Shown: piece after piece, positions 19,450 through 27,364 of the stretch | Position numbering within the stretch: the stretch's first letter is position 1 | How the letters are laid out: the number at the start of each line of letters is the position of its first letter | NCBI GenBank assembly: GCA_947258755.1 | Contig: CAMYJO010000012.1 | Coordinates: forward strand, 63,994 to 127,993 | Origin: an uncultured Gammaproteobacteria bacterium | GTDB taxonomy: Bacteria; Pseudomonadota; Gammaproteobacteria; JAADHQ01 | Direction of reading: 5' to 3' | Length of the DNA: 64,000 bases | Position numbers and translations under genes: made by a program | Notes under the pieces: model-generated | The model's database searches: none | What the model was told of the DNA's origin: nothing | What the model saw: only the letters and a program-made list of their open reading frames with translations

Positions 19450-21449
19450 TGCAGGCGCCGCTGTTACAACTGGATAACCTCAAGGCCTGGATCGAAGGCG
19501 GCCAATACCCAGTGCGCGCTGTGGATGGCGTGACCCTGACCATCAACAAGGGCGAGACTTTCGCCCTGTTGGGTGAGTCGGGCTGTGGTAAATCGATGAC
19601 GGCTTTGGCCATCATGGGTTTGCTACCAGCACCAGGCGGCCGTGTGGTTGATGGCAGCATTCAGTTGGATGGCGATGAGATAAGCACTTATCCGGAAGTG
19701 GCCATGCGTGAGATACGCGGTAATCGCATTGCCATGATTTTTCAGGAACCGATGACATCACTAAACCCGGTGCTGACCATCGGCGAACAAATTGGTGAAG
19801 TTTTACGTCGACATAAAGGTCTGAAGGGTGAGGCCGAGCGTCAGCGCATCCTTGAACTGCTGGATGAGGTTGGTATTCCAGACCCACCACATCGTATTCG
19901 TGAATACCCGCATCAGCTATCTGGCGGCATGAAACAGCGTGTCATGATTGCGATCGCCTTGGCCGGCGATCCGGAACTGTTGATAGCCGATGAGCCGACG
20001 ACGGCCCTGGATGTTACCATACAGTTACAGGTTCTGAGCCTGTTGAAAAAGCTGCAACAGGAAACCGGCATGGCGATATTACTGATCACCCATGACCTCG
20101 GTGTGGCCGCTCAGATGGCCGATCGTATCGGCGTGATGTATGCCGGGCAAATGGTCGAGGTGGCCGATCGCCAGAGTTTTTATCAGACCCCGGCGCACCC
20201 CTATAGTCGTAAGCTATTCCGCGCTTTGCCGGATATGGACAAACGCAGTGCCACGCTCGACATGATCGACGGTACTGTGCCGTCATTATCGCAACAGTTT
20301 ATCGGTTGCCGTTTTGCACCACGCTGTGATTTTCGTATCGATAGTTGTGAAAGTAGTGAACCCCCGTGGCAGGAACTCTCTGCAGAACATGGAGCGCGCT
20401 GTCATTTGTTGGCGCAGCTGGATGATGAACAAACAGAGTTACCGGCAGAAACGCAAACGCTTGCCAATAAAGAGCACCCTGAGCAGGTATTGTTGTCGGT
20501 AAAAAACCTCAAGGTTTATTTCCCGGTTCAACGCGGTTTATTTAAAAAGACGGTGGGTCATGTGCATGCTGTCGATGATATCAGTCTGGCGCTTGGCAAG
20601 GGTCGAACCCTGGCCTTGGTCGGTGAATCCGGTTGCGGCAAGACCACGGTCGGCAAGGGCATTTTACAGTTGCTGCGTCAATACACGTCCGGCGAGGTCT
20701 TGTTTGAAGGTCAGTCGTTGACCACCTTATCCGGAGAGTTACTGCGCAAGCGCCGCTCCGATGTGCAAATAATTTTCCAGGACCCGTATTCATCGATGAA
20801 CCCACGCATGCGTGTACGCGACATCATCGAAGAGGGCATGCTCGCTCAGAAAATCCTGCCGAATGTCGTGCAACGTCAGCAGCGTGTCGAGGAGCTGATG
20901 TTACAGGTTGGTCTGCTGCCGGACATGAAAGACCGCTACCCACATGAGTTCTCCGGCGGACAGCGTCAACGTATCTGTATTGCGCGTGCGCTGGCGGTCG
21001 ATCCGAAGTTGATCGTCTGTGATGAGCCGACCAGCGCACTGGATGTATCGGTACAGGCACAGATCCTGAATCTGTTACAGGAGTTGCAGCAGCGTCTGCA
21101 TTTATCCTATCTGTTCATTACTCATGATCTATCCGTGGTCGCCTACCTCGCCCATGATGTTGCGGTAATGTACCTGGGGCGTATCGTTGAAAAGGGCCCG
21201 GTCGAGGACGTTCTCAAGCAGCCACGCCACCCGTACACTCGGGCATTACTATCGGCGGTGCCGCGTCTGGATCCAGAGACGCAGACCGACGTGATCCGCC
21301 TGGAAGGGGACATCCCGTCACCCATTAACCCACCCAGCGGTTGTCATTTTCACCCGCGCTGTCCCGAGGCGATGCCGGTTTGCCGTGAACGTTATCCGGA
21401 TGTCAGTGGTGATGGACATACGACACGCTGTTTCCTGTATGAAAAATAA
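19449..21449 (+). CDS. Peptide ABC transporter ATP-binding protein, fused DppD-DppF type (YejF-like)
   Basis: This 666-residue protein contains two complete ABC ATPase domains. The first has Walker [14 protein letters not shown] (about residue 38), signature LSGGMKQR and Walker [13 protein letters not shown]. The second has [13 protein letters not shown] (about 390), FSGGQRQR and [12 protein letters not shown]. Each half ends with the cysteine-containing oligopeptide-binding tail ([28 protein letters not shown]). Fusion of both ATPases with separate YejA/B/E-like genes upstream is the pattern of Yej-type peptide importers. Confidence 0.93.
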   Translation: MQAPLLQLDNLKAWIEGGQYPVRAVDGVTLTINKGETFALLGESGCGKSMTALAIMGLLPAPGGRVVDGSIQLDGDEISTYPEVAMREIRGNRIAMIFQEPMTSLNPVLTIGEQIGEVLRRHKGLKGEAERQRILELLDEVGIPDPPHRIREYPHQLSGGMKQRVMIAIALAGDPELLIADEPTTALDVTIQLQVLSLLKKLQQETGMAILLITHDLGVAAQMADRIGVMYAGQMVEVADRQSFYQTPAHPYSRKLFRALPDMDKRSATLDMIDGTVPSLSQQFIGCRFAPRCDFRIDSCESSEPPWQELSAEHGARCHLLAQLDDEQTELPAETQTLANKEHPEQVLLSVKNLKVYFPVQRGLFKKTVGHVHAVDDISLALGKGRTLALVGESGCGKTTVGKGILQLLRQYTSGEVLFEGQSLTTLSGELLRKRRSDVQIIFQDPYSSMNPRMRVRDIIEEGMLAQKILPNVVQRQQRVEELMLQVGLLPDMKDRYPHEFSGGQRQRICIARALAVDPKLIVCDEPTSALDVSVQAQILNLLQELQQRLHLSYLFITHDLSVVAYLAHDVAVMYLGRIVEKGPVEDVLKQPRHPYTRALLSAVPRLDPETQTDVIRLEGDIPSPINPPSGCHFHPRCPEAMPVCRERYPDVSGDGHTTRCFLYEK

Positions 21450-21489
21450 GTAATTAGATCCATAAACACCGTACACATCAACAAACTGG

Positions 21490-21526
21490 GTCATTGCGAG
21501 CGAACAACGTGAGCGCGGCAATCTCC
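21490..21526. repeat. Intergenic repeat, GTCATTGCGAGCG family, copy 1
   Basis: Starts with GTCATTGCGAGCG and ends GCAATCTC. The ends can pair (ATTGC/GCAAT). Related copies occur at 21612 and 23006, all between genes on this window. Copy 1 has an internal AACAACGTGAGCGC insertion relative to the others. Confidence 0.7.
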
Positions 21527-21611
21527 CAAACCCATATCCAGCCCCGAAAAACATTCCCAATAACCCAGAGATTTGCTAGGATATGACGCTGTTTTTGACC
21601 CGGGAGAAGTC

Positions 21612-21638
21612 GTCATTGCGAGCGCAGCGCGGCAATCT
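21612..21638. repeat. Intergenic repeat, GTCATTGCGAGCG family, copy 2
   Basis: Begins GTCATTGCGAGCG and ends GGCAATCT, 90 nt downstream of copy 1 and in the same orientation. It is a shorter version of copy 1. Confidence 0.7.
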
Positions 21639-21731
21639 GTAGAACATCTTATCCCTGTCGATTATTTAAACGTGTTCCAATACATGCAATTGTTCTGAGT
21701 CACAACAAACACAATACAAGAGGTTTTTTTC

Positions 21732-22910
21732 ATGAGCATTTCATCCTTCCATCCGCCCAAACGCACCCTGATGGGTCCCGGTCCATCCGACGTCAACCCT
21801 CGTATACTGGAGGCCATGTCACGTCCTACCATCGGCCATCTGGATCCGGCATTTGTGGGCATGATGGAAGAAGTCAAAGGCCTGTTGCAATACGCCTTTC
21901 AAACCAAGAATGCGTTGACCATGCCGGTATCGGCCCCTGGATCAGCCGGCATGGAGAGCTGCTTCGTTAATTTGGTCGAGCCTGGTGATAAGGTCATCGT
22001 TTGTCAGAACGGCGTCTTCGGCGGCCGCATGAAAGAGAATGTCGAGCGCTGTGGTGGCACCGCGATCATGGTCCAGGACGCCTGGGGCAGTGCCGTCGAT
22101 GCCAACAAACTGGAAGACGCCTTAAAGGCCAACCCGGATGCCGGCATCGTCGCCTTTGTGCACGCCGAGACATCCACTGGCGCACAATCCGATGCCAAGA
22201 CCCTGGTCGAACTGGCGCACAAACATGACTGCCTGGCCATCGTCGATGCGGTGACCTCGCTGGGTGGCACGCCGTTAAAGGTAGACGAGTGGGGTATCGA
22301 TGCGATCTATTCCGGTACGCAGAAGTGCCTGTCCTGCACGCCGGGTATCTCGCCGGTCAGCTTCAGTGAGGCCGCGCAGAAAAAAATAAGCAACCGCAAA
22401 CACCGGGTGCAAAGCTGGTTCCTCGATATGAACCTGGTCATGGGCTATTGGGGTGCCGGTGCCAAGCGCGCTTATCATCACACCGCACCGATCAATGCCT
22501 TGTACGCCTTGCATGAAGCCTTAGTAATCCTGCAGGATGAAGGTCTTGAGAATGCATGGCAACGCCATCAGAATAATCACCTGGCCCTTCGCGCCGGTTT
22601 CGAGGCCATGGGCCTGAATTTTGTCGTTAATGAACAGGATCGTCTGCCGCAACTGAACGCGGTGACTATCCCCGATGGCGTTGATGACGCCGCCGTGCGT
22701 GGTCAGTTACTGAACGACTACAACCTTGAAATCGGCGCCGGCCTCGGCGACCTCGCCGGCAAGGTCTGGCGCATCGGTCTGATGGGTTATGCCAGTAACC
22801 AGACTAATGTATTGTTTTGTCTCGGTGCACTGGATGCGGTGATGACTGAGATGGGTGCCAATATCAATAGTGGTGAGGCTGTGAAGGCGGCTAGTGCGCA
22901 TTACAAGTAA
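21732..22910 (+). CDS. PLP-dependent aminotransferase, alanine/serine-glyoxylate aminotransferase family
   Basis: This 392-residue class V aminotransferase begins with the family's LMGPGPSDVNPRILEA segment. The Schiff-base lysine is in YSGTQKCLSCTPG (about residue 195), preceded by VDAVTSLGG, which contains the PLP-contacting aspartate. Family members move the amino group of alanine or serine to glyoxylate. The preferred donor cannot be decided here. A terminator follows at 22931-22961 and REP-like repeats precede it, so it is probably monocistronic. Confidence 0.9.
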   Translation: MSISSFHPPKRTLMGPGPSDVNPRILEAMSRPTIGHLDPAFVGMMEEVKGLLQYAFQTKNALTMPVSAPGSAGMESCFVNLVEPGDKVIVCQNGVFGGRMKENVERCGGTAIMVQDAWGSAVDANKLEDALKANPDAGIVAFVHAETSTGAQSDAKTLVELAHKHDCLAIVDAVTSLGGTPLKVDEWGIDAIYSGTQKCLSCTPGISPVSFSEAAQKKISNRKHRVQSWFLDMNLVMGYWGAGAKRAYHHTAPINALYALHEALVILQDEGLENAWQRHQNNHLALRAGFEAMGLNFVVNEQDRLPQLNAVTIPDGVDDAAVRGQLLNDYNLEIGAGLGDLAGKVWRIGLMGYASNQTNVLFCLGALDAVMTEMGANINSGEAVKAASAHYK

Positions 22911-22930
22911 CCGGTTCGTTATGTGAATGG

Positions 22931-22961
22931 AAAAGGCCGACTATTTAGTCGGCCTTTTTTT
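22931..22961 (+). terminator. Rho-independent terminator after the aminotransferase gene
   Basis: AAGGCCGAC pairs perfectly with GTCGGCCTT across the loop TATTTAG, followed by a run of T residues. Confidence 0.9.
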
Positions 22962-23005
22962 ATCGTGTCTTTGCTTGCTTGCAGGTCATACAAAAAATTT
23001 ACTGT

Positions 23006-23033
23006 GTCATTGCGAGCGCAGAGAAGCAATCTC
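23006..23033. repeat. Intergenic repeat, GTCATTGCGAGCG family, copy 3
   Basis: Begins GTCATTGCGAGCG and ends AAGCAATCTC, in the same orientation as copies 1 and 2. It lies just before the RAYT-associated scar region. Confidence 0.7.
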
Positions 23034-23146
23034 ATACTACGAAGTAGGCACTCGCAACATACTGAATTACGTGGTTTTGGCCAGGATGGCCTTATGCCGT
23101 GGAGCACAAGGAAGTGCGGGAATGCCCCAATTAAATTAAAGGGGTC

Positions 23147-23199
23147 AGAGTAGGGGAAGAGCAAACGATATACAGGGCAGAATATTTAGTATATTAGAA
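23147..23199 (+). pseudogene. 3' remnant of a RAYT transposase gene
   Basis: About 50 nt (CAGAGTAGGGGAAGAGCAAA ... to the TAG at 23195-23197) match the last codons of the intact transposase at 25530-26255 with one visible difference (AAACGAT versus AAGCGAT). The matching segment continues directly into a downstream repeat copy (R1), exactly as in the intact element. The rest of this transposase copy is absent here. Confidence 0.8.
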
Positions 23200-23277
23200 A
23201 CAATTGTTCTCTGACCCGGGTTTCTGACCCGGGTTTCTGCGGGTTTCTGGGTTTCTGGGTTCCTCGGGTTTCTCAGG
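23197..23277. repeat. 27-bp RAYT-flanking repeat copy R1 with a decaying tail
   Basis: R1 (23197-23223) is an exact reverse-orientation copy of the 27-bp repeat containing AACAATTGTT and ACCCGGGT. It is followed by progressively shorter pieces of its right end (CTGACCCGGGTTT, CTGCGGGTTT, CTGGGTTT, CTGGGTTCCT, CGGGTTTCT). This looks like slippage or repeated incomplete copying. The tail reaches the stop codon of the membrane-protein gene that follows. Confidence 0.8.
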
Positions 23278-25102
23278 TCCGACCCTCTACTTCTCGCAGG
23301 ATGTTGACATGATCTGTTGAGCATTGCTTAAAATGCGGTAATAAAAGTAGTGCTGGAATAATAGTGATAACGATATCCAACCAACTGACCCGGGGAGAAT
23401 CACTGAGGAGGGTAACAGTAAAGAGGATAAGCCACAGCGCAACTACAAGCCTGTACCACCATGTATTGAATACCTGAAGAAAACTAAGAGCAACAGGAAT
23501 AATCATTAGTAGGAGGATGCCTTGGACCAACAGGCGAGTGCTTTCTAGTCCAAAGTGCCAGCCGCGAATATTAATAGCGTAGTAAATCGAAAAAATGACA
23601 GCGAAGACGGCAACTCCGTAATAGTTATACCGGGATCGCTCAGTATTCGCAGCTATTTGCATGCATACAAGACAAGTTATCATGCAAAGAATCGATGGGA
23701 ACCAGTTCTCAGCAGAACCCGAATCTCCGCGCTCAATGGAGCCAAGAAGCACATTAGTAACGTACAAGCCCAGCATAAACAATAGGCCGATCAAAACAGT
23801 GAGAAAAACACCCGATATCATACGAAACTCATAGTGTATTTGTTTCGACTGGCTGGCATAGAGTGCTGCAGCGGTTAGAAAAGCGAGTGTGCCGAATAAC
23901 TCGGTCCCCTCTTCGATCCAGATCAATAGATCATGCATTTGCATCGATCCAGGAACATTTTGTTCCCCGAGAAGACGCATTTCTATTAACTCGAAAAAGG
24001 GATTGATGATGTATAGCGCCAAGCCGAGCCCCATTAACCAGAGCGACCAGGGGTTTTGGCGCAGATGTAACCAGGCAAACGTAGCAATAAATATGGCAAC
24101 AATAGCAATGGGTATTGCCAGTACACGTACCCATCCGATTGCATCGCCACCGGAGATGGGAAGCATACCAATGGTTTCATGCCAGGAACCGATCTCATCA
24201 GCGGACAAAGCCACGAAGACAAGCCCAAGAATAAGCCAGCCATAGCTGAGAATGCGATTCCGACCATCCGGAAAACGTTGCTGATCGGCAATGAAGCTCA
24301 ACAGGCAGGTTATTGCTACCAGTAACATCAGCATTGAAATGTACCAACTGGCAAAAACATTTTCAGTGGCCAGGTTAAGCTGTACCAATCCGAAGCGGAC
24401 CCAGCCGGGCGATTCTTCAAACGGAATGTCGTTGTTTTGAAAAAAGCGTATAAATTTCCACATGCCGGCCAGTACTAGGAGATTCACAACAATCAGAACG
24501 CCAGTTAGGGTTGCGACACCTGATCTGGTAATGTGCATGTTTACCGCCACTACCTGCCTCAGGTTTACTCTCTCCTGCCGTGAATTTCTGATAAACACTA
24601 TAGCAGTGGCAAGCCCAATGCCAATACCAAGTATCAGCCAGTAGATTGATTTGAGATTTATTCGATCAAATCGATTGCTCTGCCCATCGATTTCTATTGG
24701 AATATCCTGTGTAACTGCCCGATGATAGTCATCCCCCTTGTCCGCGATCCAGGTCGTAACTACCTTGCTATCGTTCATTTTGGTCACTAAGAATCCAAAA
24801 TCCACAATACTGCCTGCATCCAACTTGATCTGTGTGACATAATAATCATTATGTCGTTTCATGGGAGTATGCATGACACCTTTGACAGTTTTAGTGCCGG
24901 GTGGACGCTCTCCCTCAGGCATCAGATTCCAGCCATCAACACCCCAAACAAGCTCTACCTTGGTTGCCTGCTTAGATACAAATCGAATTTCCTGGATAAT
25001 GGGTTCGGGAACTTGAATAGCATATAGCTGCTCATTAGTCAGCAATGCGAACAGAAATAGGCAGGAGATTAGCAGCCTGTACTTTTGAAGTAGGACTTTC
25101 AT
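23273..25102 (-). CDS. Multi-pass membrane protein with N-terminal CBM-like periplasmic domain, function unknown
   Basis: This 609-residue protein has a signal peptide (LISCLFLFALLTNEQLYA). A periplasmic beta-rich segment follows (about residues 30-135; VELVWGVDGWNLMPEGER ... DFGFLVTKMND) that resembles glycogen-binding CBM48/AMPK-type modules. About ten hydrophobic segments occur from residue 150 to 595. No catalytic motif is recognised. The coding sequence ends inside the repeat-derived tail of R1, so the natural C-terminus may have been altered. It is flanked on both sides by pieces of a RAYT element (3' end on one side, 5' end on the other). Confidence 0.75.
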   Translation of the reverse strand: MKVLLQKYRLLISCLFLFALLTNEQLYAIQVPEPIIQEIRFVSKQATKVELVWGVDGWNLMPEGERPPGTKTVKGVMHTPMKRHNDYYVTQIKLDAGSIVDFGFLVTKMNDSKVVTTWIADKGDDYHRAVTQDIPIEIDGQSNRFDRINLKSIYWLILGIGIGLATAIVFIRNSRQERVNLRQVVAVNMHITRSGVATLTGVLIVVNLLVLAGMWKFIRFFQNNDIPFEESPGWVRFGLVQLNLATENVFASWYISMLMLLVAITCLLSFIADQQRFPDGRNRILSYGWLILGLVFVALSADEIGSWHETIGMLPISGGDAIGWVRVLAIPIAIVAIFIATFAWLHLRQNPWSLWLMGLGLALYIINPFFELIEMRLLGEQNVPGSMQMHDLLIWIEEGTELFGTLAFLTAAALYASQSKQIHYEFRMISGVFLTVLIGLLFMLGLYVTNVLLGSIERGDSGSAENWFPSILCMITCLVCMQIAANTERSRYNYYGVAVFAVIFSIYYAINIRGWHFGLESTRLLVQGILLLMIIPVALSFLQVFNTWWYRLVVALWLILFTVTLLSDSPRVSWLDIVITIIPALLLLPHFKQCSTDHVNILREVEGRT

Positions 25103-25163
25103 TATTATAATTCTAACTATAGGCGAAATTTAAAAAACTGTCACTTCAATTTATAAGTTAACA

Positions 25164-25190
25164 AAACCCGGGTCAGAGAACAATTGTTTC
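25164..25190. repeat. 27-bp RAYT-flanking repeat, forward copy F1
   Basis: Exact forward copy of the 27-bp unit, with palindromic cores ACCCGGGT and AACAATTGTT. It is followed by TAATATAGATTAGCGCTAA and the 5' leader of a truncated transposase gene, the same arrangement as before the intact transposase (F4). Confidence 0.9.
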
Positions 25191-25242
25191 TAATATAGAT
25201 TAGCGCTAATATTATCAGGTCGATTTCATATGGAGGTGAATG

Positions 25243-25428
25243 ATGCCACGCAAGCCCAGATTCAATCTGATAGGTGTACCACAGCATGTCATACAGCGCG
25301 GCAACAACCGTGAGCCCTGCTTTTTTTCTGAAGCCGATTATTATCGTTACTTGGACGAAAACCCGGGTCAGAGAACAATTGTTTCAGAAAACCCGGGTCA
25401 GAGAACAATTGTTTCTAATATAGATTAG
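25243..25428 (+). pseudogene. 5' fragment of a RAYT transposase gene, interrupted by repeat copies
   Basis: The first 38 codons (MPRKPRFNLIGVPQHVIQ onward) match the intact transposase with one substitution (G for S). The match breaks at YYRYLDE, where two tandem 27-bp repeats (F2, F3) fuse in frame and add ENPGQRTIVS twice before a stop. The HUH motif and tyrosine region are missing, so it cannot be active. A GGAGG ribosome-binding site is present, so a chimeric peptide of about 60 residues could be made. Confidence 0.85.
25359..25415. repeat. Tandem forward repeat copies F2 and F3
   Basis: Two exact 27-bp copies at 25359-25385 and 25389-25415 lie in direct tandem with a 30-nt period. They sit at the point where the first transposase fragment is broken. 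F3 carries about 30 nt of the normal element leader (TAATATAGATTAGCGC...). Confidence 0.9.
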
Positions 25429-25450
25429 CGCTAATATTATCAGGTCCAAA

Positions 25451-25477
25451 AAACCCGGGTCAGAGAACAATTGTTTC
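25451..25477. repeat. 27-bp RAYT-flanking repeat, forward copy F4 (left end of the intact element)
   Basis: Exact forward copy 53 nt before the intact transposase start. With the next 7 nt (TAATATA) it is a perfect 34-bp inverted repeat of the right end at R2. Confidence 0.9.
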
Positions 25478-25529
25478 TAATATAGTTTAGCGCTAATATT
25501 ATCAGGTCGATTTCATATGGAGGTGAATG

Positions 25530-26255
25530 ATGCCACGCAAGCCCAGATTCAATCTGATAAGTGTACCACAGCATGTCATACAGCGCGGCAACAACCGTGA
25601 GCCCTGCTTTTTTTCTGAAGCCGATTATTATCGTTACTTGGACGATTTAAAAACCGCATCCGCTAAATTTGACTGCCGTATTCATGCCTATGTGCTTATG
25701 ACGAATCATGTTCATATGCTTGTCACACCTATGGCAGAACACGCCGTTTCTGAAATGATGCAGTCCCTGGGCGGACGCTATGTCCGCTATATCAATAAGG
25801 AATATAAGCGTACCGGGACATTGTGGGAGGGAAGGTATAAGTCGAGTCTAATAGACAGTGAAAGGTATTTATTGACTTGTATGCAATATATTGAGATGAA
25901 CCCTGTAAGGGCGGCAATGGTAGAGCATCCAGCAGAGTATCAATGGAGTAGTTATCAATTCAATGCACAAAATAAAGCAAGCAAGCTGCTTGAGTCCCAC
26001 CCTGTTTATGACGGATTAGGGGCTACGGTAGAGGAAAGAAAGCAGGCGTATCGAGAATTATTTAGCCAACTGATAGACAAGAGCATCGTACAGGATATAA
26101 GAGAAGCGCTGAATCATGAGCTTGTTTTGGGCCGTTCATACTTTAAGGAAAAAATTGAGCAGATAACGAAACGTCAAACAGAAATGGGCAAGCCAGGTAG
26201 GCCCAGAGTAGGGGAAGAGCAAGCGATATACAGGGCAGAATATTTAGTATATTAG
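25530..26255 (+). CDS. REP-associated tyrosine transposase (Y1 / IS200-like)
   Basis: This 241-residue HUH-family single-strand DNA transposase has the HUH motif in MTNHVHMLVTP (His60 and His62). The helix expected to carry the catalytic tyrosine (GGRYVRYINKEYKRTGTLWEG) follows at about residues 78-98, with the typical RAYT segment LLTCMQYIEMNPVRAAMVEHP after it. RAYT proteins act on flanking REP palindromes. The GGAGG at 25519-25523 favours the ATG at 25530 over the adjacent ATG at 25527. The stop codon TAG shares its last base with repeat R2. The gene looks intact, unlike its three neighbours. Confidence 0.9.
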   Translation: MPRKPRFNLISVPQHVIQRGNNREPCFFSEADYYRYLDDLKTASAKFDCRIHAYVLMTNHVHMLVTPMAEHAVSEMMQSLGGRYVRYINKEYKRTGTLWEGRYKSSLIDSERYLLTCMQYIEMNPVRAAMVEHPAEYQWSSYQFNAQNKASKLLESHPVYDGLGATVEERKQAYRELFSQLIDKSIVQDIREALNHELVLGRSYFKEKIEQITKRQTEMGKPGRPRVGEEQAIYRAEYLVY

Positions 26256-26394
26256 AAACAATTGTTCTCTGACCCGGGTTTTTTGGGAAACAATTGTTCT
26301 CTGACCCGGGTTTTTCGAATATTTAGTATATTAGAAACAATTGTTCTCTGACCCGGGTTTCGTATTAGAAACAATTGTTCTCTGACCCGGGTTT
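26255..26394. repeat. Four reverse repeat copies R2-R5
   Basis: Exact 27-bp reverse copies lie at 26255-26281, 26287-26313, 26334-26360 and 26368-26394. R4 is preceded by a duplicate of the transposase 3' tail (AATATTTAGTATATTA), and R5 by a shorter ATTA. The spacers differ in length (5, 20 and 7 nt). Confidence 0.9.
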
Positions 26395-26405
26395 CGGGTT
26401 TTTCT

Positions 26406-26867
26406 ATAGGCCGCCATTATGTTCCATGCATTAATTTTACGTACGGAACCAGTGGGACAATATGGGAAGGTCGTTACAAGGCCAGTTTGGTCAATGACCA
26501 ACAGTATTTACTGACCTGTATGCGCTATATAGAGTTAAATCCTGTTCGTGCCAATATGGCCCGCTCGCCGGGAACATACAGATGGTCCAGTTACCAAGTA
26601 AATGGGCGGGGGAAACGCAACAGCCTTATAACACCGCATCCTCTATATTTACAACTGGGGAAGTCACTTGAAGTTCGCTTACCCGCCTACCGCGAATTAT
26701 TTAAAGCACATATTGATGATATCGATTTGAACTCGATTCGAGAGACATTACAGAGTGGTACACCTTTAGGAAATGATTATTTCAGAAGTAAGATTGAGGC
26801 TAAATTAAAACAGAAGGTTGGTCAGGCGAAGCGTGGACGCCCAAGGAAACAGCAAAAAGGGCTCTGA
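26406..26867 (+). pseudogene. 5'-truncated remnant of a second, different RAYT transposase
   Basis: The reading frame begins directly after the repeat copies with GRHYVPCINFTYGTSGTIWE, which corresponds to the tyrosine-helix region of a RAYT protein. It continues to a complete C-terminus (GRPRKQQKGL). The N-terminal part with the HUH motif is missing. The protein differs clearly from the intact copy (for example YIELNPVRANMARSPGTYRW), so it is a separate lineage. GGGCTCTGACCCC follows the stop region. Confidence 0.85.
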
Positions 26868-27076
26868 CCCCTTTTTACCTCGGTTTGGGGAGCGATATTT
26901 TTACATTGTTTGTCGTTTATAGATTATTATCGTATTTATTAAGATTTCATAAGCATATGATATAAATAATATAAATCGAAAATACTCGTTATTAGCACCT
27001 GACAATCCTTAACATTTTTTTCGGGAGAAAGTTATTGTACTTTTACCTCGGACATGAATGAGTCGGGGTTATGGTT

Positions 27077-27364
27077 ATGAACACACTACAGATGGTCGAA
27101 ACTCTGTATGACCTTAATATCATGCAGGGAGTCACAACAATAGGTCGTTCTGAAGGTAATGACATGGTGCTATCTCTGGAGACGGTTAGTTTTCATCATG
27201 CAAAAATTACAGCATTGAAGAATGTTGCTTATATCCAGGATCTTGGGAGCACTAACGGGACTTACGTCAACGGAAAGTTAGCCGACTATCAACTGTTATA
27301 TCCAGGTGATCATGTGAAAATTGGTAGCTGTAAATTCGTCATTAGTGGGATCATTAGAAAATAG
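27077..27364 (+). CDS. Small FHA domain protein
   Basis: The 95-residue protein is almost entirely a forkhead-associated domain: TTIGRSEGNDMVL, then the SFHHAKI strand and DLGSTNGTYVNG. FHA domains bind phosphothreonine peptides. The conserved arginine, serine, histidine and asparagine positions are present. I prefer the ATG at 27077, 8 nt after GGGG, over 27071. No kinase gene is nearby. Confidence 0.8.
   Translation: MNTLQMVETLYDLNIMQGVTTIGRSEGNDMVLSLETVSFHHAKITALKNVAYIQDLGSTNGTYVNGKLADYQLLYPGDHVKIGSCKFVISGIIRK

Larger units (their letters stand above)
25451..26281 (+). mobile_element. Intact RAYT element bounded by perfect 34-bp inverted repeats
   Basis: The unit runs from F4 through the transposase gene to R2. 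Both ends carry the same 27-bp unit in inverted orientation, and the match extends inward by TAATATA/TATATTA to 34 bp. Near the left end there is a further palindrome, TTAGCGCTAA. The outer ends are adjacent to further copies of the same repeat, so no target-site duplication can be recognised. Confidence 0.75.

Noticed and set aside
25164-26394. CRISPR-like array of identical 27-bp repeats
   Set aside because: Spacing between copies is irregular (3 to 20 nt within clusters and hundreds of bases elsewhere), spacers are element sequence rather than unique inserts, orientation flips across the transposase gene, and no cas gene is present.
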